Shown: piece by piece, positions 62,632-64,000 of the stretch
Layout: each line of letters begins with the position of its first letter
How positions within the stretch are numbered: the stretch's first letter is position 1
DNA from: Anaerospora hongkongensis
Lineage (GTDB): Bacteria; Bacillota; Negativicutes; Sporomusales; DSM-15969
DNA length: 64,000 nt
NCBI RefSeq assembly: GCF_004339805.1
Contig: NZ_SLUI01000009.1
Span: forward strand, 62,001-126,000
Direction: 5' to 3'
Program-made: the position numbers and the translations under genes
The notes under the pieces: model-generated
Database searches by the model: none
Seen by the model: the letters and a program-made list of their open reading frames with translations, nothing else
Told to the model about the DNA's origin: nothing

Positions 62632-63150
62632 GTGTGGAATAACAAATGTGGGGAAACGATCAATATTCGTAATTTGACGGAAATAGCACTGTTGATCGCG
62701 CTTATTACAATTACTGGTACAGTAAAGCTGCCGGGTCTGGTACCGGGAACTGAGTTTCAACTGTCAGCCCCGCTGGCAGTGGCTATTTGTGCTATTTTCG
62801 GCTTTAAGCGTTACATTACTGCCGGAGTTTTAGCCAGTGTTATCAGCTTAACCCTGGGAACCAGCAATCTGTTGAATGTATTTATTGCTATGGTTTTCCG
62901 GCTCACCGTAGGTGGCTTGCTAACTGCTTTTGGTACCTCCTGGCCGGTAGTTTCACTTGCCGGGCCGGTAGGATCAGCAGTCGCCCGTCTGGCGCTTGGC
63001 GGGTTATTAGGGAAAGCGGTAATCCCGCTGGTGATTGCCGCTATTCCAGGTATGATTTATACGGCAATAGCCGCCTGGCCGCTTACGTTACTGCTGGGCA
63101 GGGTAAAAAGGCAGACAGAAAAGGTGATGAATCATGCTATACAGCGTTAG
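62632..63150 (+). CDS. ECF-type S-component-like membrane protein, biotin regulon
   Basis: A protein of about 172 residues with five or six hydrophobic helices (IALLIALITITGTVKLPG; APLAVAICAIFGFKRYI; AGVLASVISLTLGTSN). The size and topology fit ECF vitamin-transporter S components, although BioY signatures are not evident. Behind BirA operators and before bioW, it may take up biotin or a precursor such as pimelate (inference). GTG 62632 lies 11 nt after GGAGG; GTG 62614 has no ribosome site. The end overlaps bioW by 17 bp. Confidence 0.65.
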   Translation: MWNNKCGETINIRNLTEIALLIALITITGTVKLPGLVPGTEFQLSAPLAVAICAIFGFKRYITAGVLASVISLTLGTSNLLNVFIAMVFRLTVGGLLTAFGTSWPVVSLAGPVGSAVARLALGGLLGKAVIPLVIAAIPGMIYTAIAAWPLTLLLGRVKRQTEKVMNHAIQR

Positions 63151-63883
63151 AATGCGTTCAGCCAAAGGTGGGGCTCATGAGATGGGAGGACGCCATATTT
63201 CCGGGGCTGAACGCCTGGTAGAAAAAGAAAGGATTCAGCAAATTGCCGGGGAAATGGTTGCCCGTGCGTTGGGGCATTCCAGAGGATGTGCTGATTTTAT
63301 TACCGTAACCATTGATGCAGTCAACCCTGAACAAGTGTGCCGTGTACCACTGCTTCCAGTAACAACAGTTGATGTTCCGGATGCTGAAGCAGGGCGAAGG
63401 GCCGCCATGACTATTTTGCTGCAAAGTGGTGTCAGCGAGCGGGCTGTGTGTTCGGCAATGGCGTTATTACTGTCACTGCCGGACAGTATGCACGGCGCAA
63501 TGCTGGTATGCCGTAATACGGGCAAGAGACTGGATGAAGCCGGGCAGGCGGGTATCAGAGTATCTCGGATGGATATTGCCGATGACCAGCATTACCGGCA
63601 GGGCTTGCTAGCCCAGGGGTTGACAAACATACATGTCCGGGAGGCATTGGTATTGGCCTCCAAGGTTGCTGCTGCGCCTGGTATTGTGGCAGAGGTATGC
63701 TGGTCTGATGATCCTGAGTATACGGCTGGCTATGTGGCTTCTGCCGCAGGGTATTGCCGGATCACCCAGCTGAAGGAGTATGGCAGCCCGGTTGGCGGCA
63801 GGGTGTTTTTTCTGCGGCCCGGTACTGACCTGGCAGCACTGATTGACTATCTGGGCCAACAGCCGGTACTTGTAACAAACTAA
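63134..63883 (+). CDS. bioW: 6-carboxyhexanoate-CoA ligase (pimeloyl-CoA synthetase)
   Basis: Activates pimelate to pimeloyl-CoA, the first committed step of biotin synthesis in Bacillus-type pathways. Typical segments: LYSVRMRSAKGGAHEMGGRH written in part as SVRMRSAKGGAHEMGGRHIS, GAERLVEKERI and LASKVAAAPGIVAEVCWSDD, ending in the GGRVFFL stretch. 249 residues, standard. It overlaps the transporter gene and precedes bioF. Confidence 0.92.
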   Translation: MLYSVRMRSAKGGAHEMGGRHISGAERLVEKERIQQIAGEMVARALGHSRGCADFITVTIDAVNPEQVCRVPLLPVTTVDVPDAEAGRRAAMTILLQSGVSERAVCSAMALLLSLPDSMHGAMLVCRNTGKRLDEAGQAGIRVSRMDIADDQHYRQGLLAQGLTNIHVREALVLASKVAAAPGIVAEVCWSDDPEYTAGYVASAAGYCRITQLKEYGSPVGGRVFFLRPGTDLAALIDYLGQQPVLVTN

Positions 63884-63907
63884 GTAATTGATGAGGCAGG
63901 GGAGGCA

Positions 63908-64000
63908 ATGGATATTTTACAGCATGCATTGGAGCAGACAGAACGAGAAAACTTACTCCGCAGGTTAGTTGACTATATACCTCGCGATGCTGTTCATGCC
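63908..64000 (+). CDS. bioF: Start of a probable 8-amino-7-oxononanoate synthase (cut by the window edge)
   Basis: ATG 63908 follows GGGGAGG, and 31 codons are present (MDILQHALEQTERENLLRRL). The short helix and its position after bioW fit the N-terminus of BioF, which joins pimeloyl-CoA and alanine. No catalytic motif falls inside the window, so the call rests on context. Confidence 0.55.
   Translation, partial: MDILQHALEQTERENLLRRLVDYIPRDAVHA

Noticed and set aside
1..64000. CRISPR arrays, rRNA, tRNA, complete insertion sequences or prophage
   Set aside because: No regularly spaced repeats, no clover-leaf with conserved T-loop, no transposase, integrase or phage structural gene was seen. 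The holin-family protein at 59884 is a chromosomal membrane protein.

Overview
The window looks like a chromosomal segment of an anaerobic, motile Firmicute, most likely of the Negativicutes (Sporomusaceae-like). This is inferred from gene order and protein style: secA followed by prfB with a programmed frameshift, a DUF5693-csaB pair, ftsEX-envC-ctp-minJ-uvrBA in the Bacillus/Clostridia order, LexA boxes of the Gram-positive type, a rubredoxin, and biotin synthesis through BioW. No 16S gene or other direct taxonomic marker is present. Nearly all genes lie on the + strand; I see only two convincing - strand genes (24438-24638 and 53452-53991).

Region 1 (1-19218) is a flagellar and surface-glycan locus. 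It opens with the 3' end of a flagellin gene and its terminator. A glycan island of about 15 kb follows: a TPR-containing family 2 glycosyltransferase; CDP-glucose synthesis and 4,6-dehydration (rfbF, rfbG); an NDP-sugar reductase; a hexapeptide acyltransferase; a GT2/methyltransferase fusion; an RmlC-like epimerase; a GT4; then FkbM, radical SAM, ferredoxin-type aldo/keto reductase, radical SAM and FkbM in overlapping or tightly packed order. It ends with flaG-fliD-fliS-fliT-like and a fifth gene of unknown role. The simplest reading is that the island builds and modifies an unusual deoxy-sugar glycan on flagellin.

Region 2 (19219-24430) begins with an apparently independent structured RNA of about 235 nt with its own strong promoter. 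It continues with a zinc-ribbon protein, two paralogous amino-acid binding lipoproteins each with its own promoter and terminator, one permease/ATPase pair, a cold-shock protein and the ribosome hibernation factor gene hpf/raiA.

Region 3 (24431-49989) is housekeeping: secA, prfB, a DUF2993 lipid-binding protein, DUF5693 and csaB, yitT, a split transketolase, an M50 protease, ftsEX with an EnvC-type activator, a ctp protease, a MinJ-like protein, uvrB, uvrA, uvrC and mobA. Tandem LexA-type boxes precede uvrB.

Region 4 (50011-64000) holds a single-domain response regulator, lemA with a TPM-domain partner, a TerC-type membrane protein, rubredoxin, a DUF3231-like protein, an FMN-dependent alpha-hydroxy-acid dehydrogenase-like protein, hisC, an SsuABC-type transporter, ogt, a HAD phosphatase and glycerate kinase. 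It ends in a biotin operon (ECF S-component-like protein, bioW, start of bioF) behind two BirA-type operators.

Four copies of a dispersed, hairpin-forming intergenic repeat (27398, 42065, 51132, 55159) and two copies of a shorter repeat (27630, 51396) are scattered through regions 3 and 4. Two of the large repeats provide the stop codon of the gene upstream. The items most worth following are the structured RNA, the covarying repeat family, the radical SAM/AKR/FkbM module and the doubled BirA operators.
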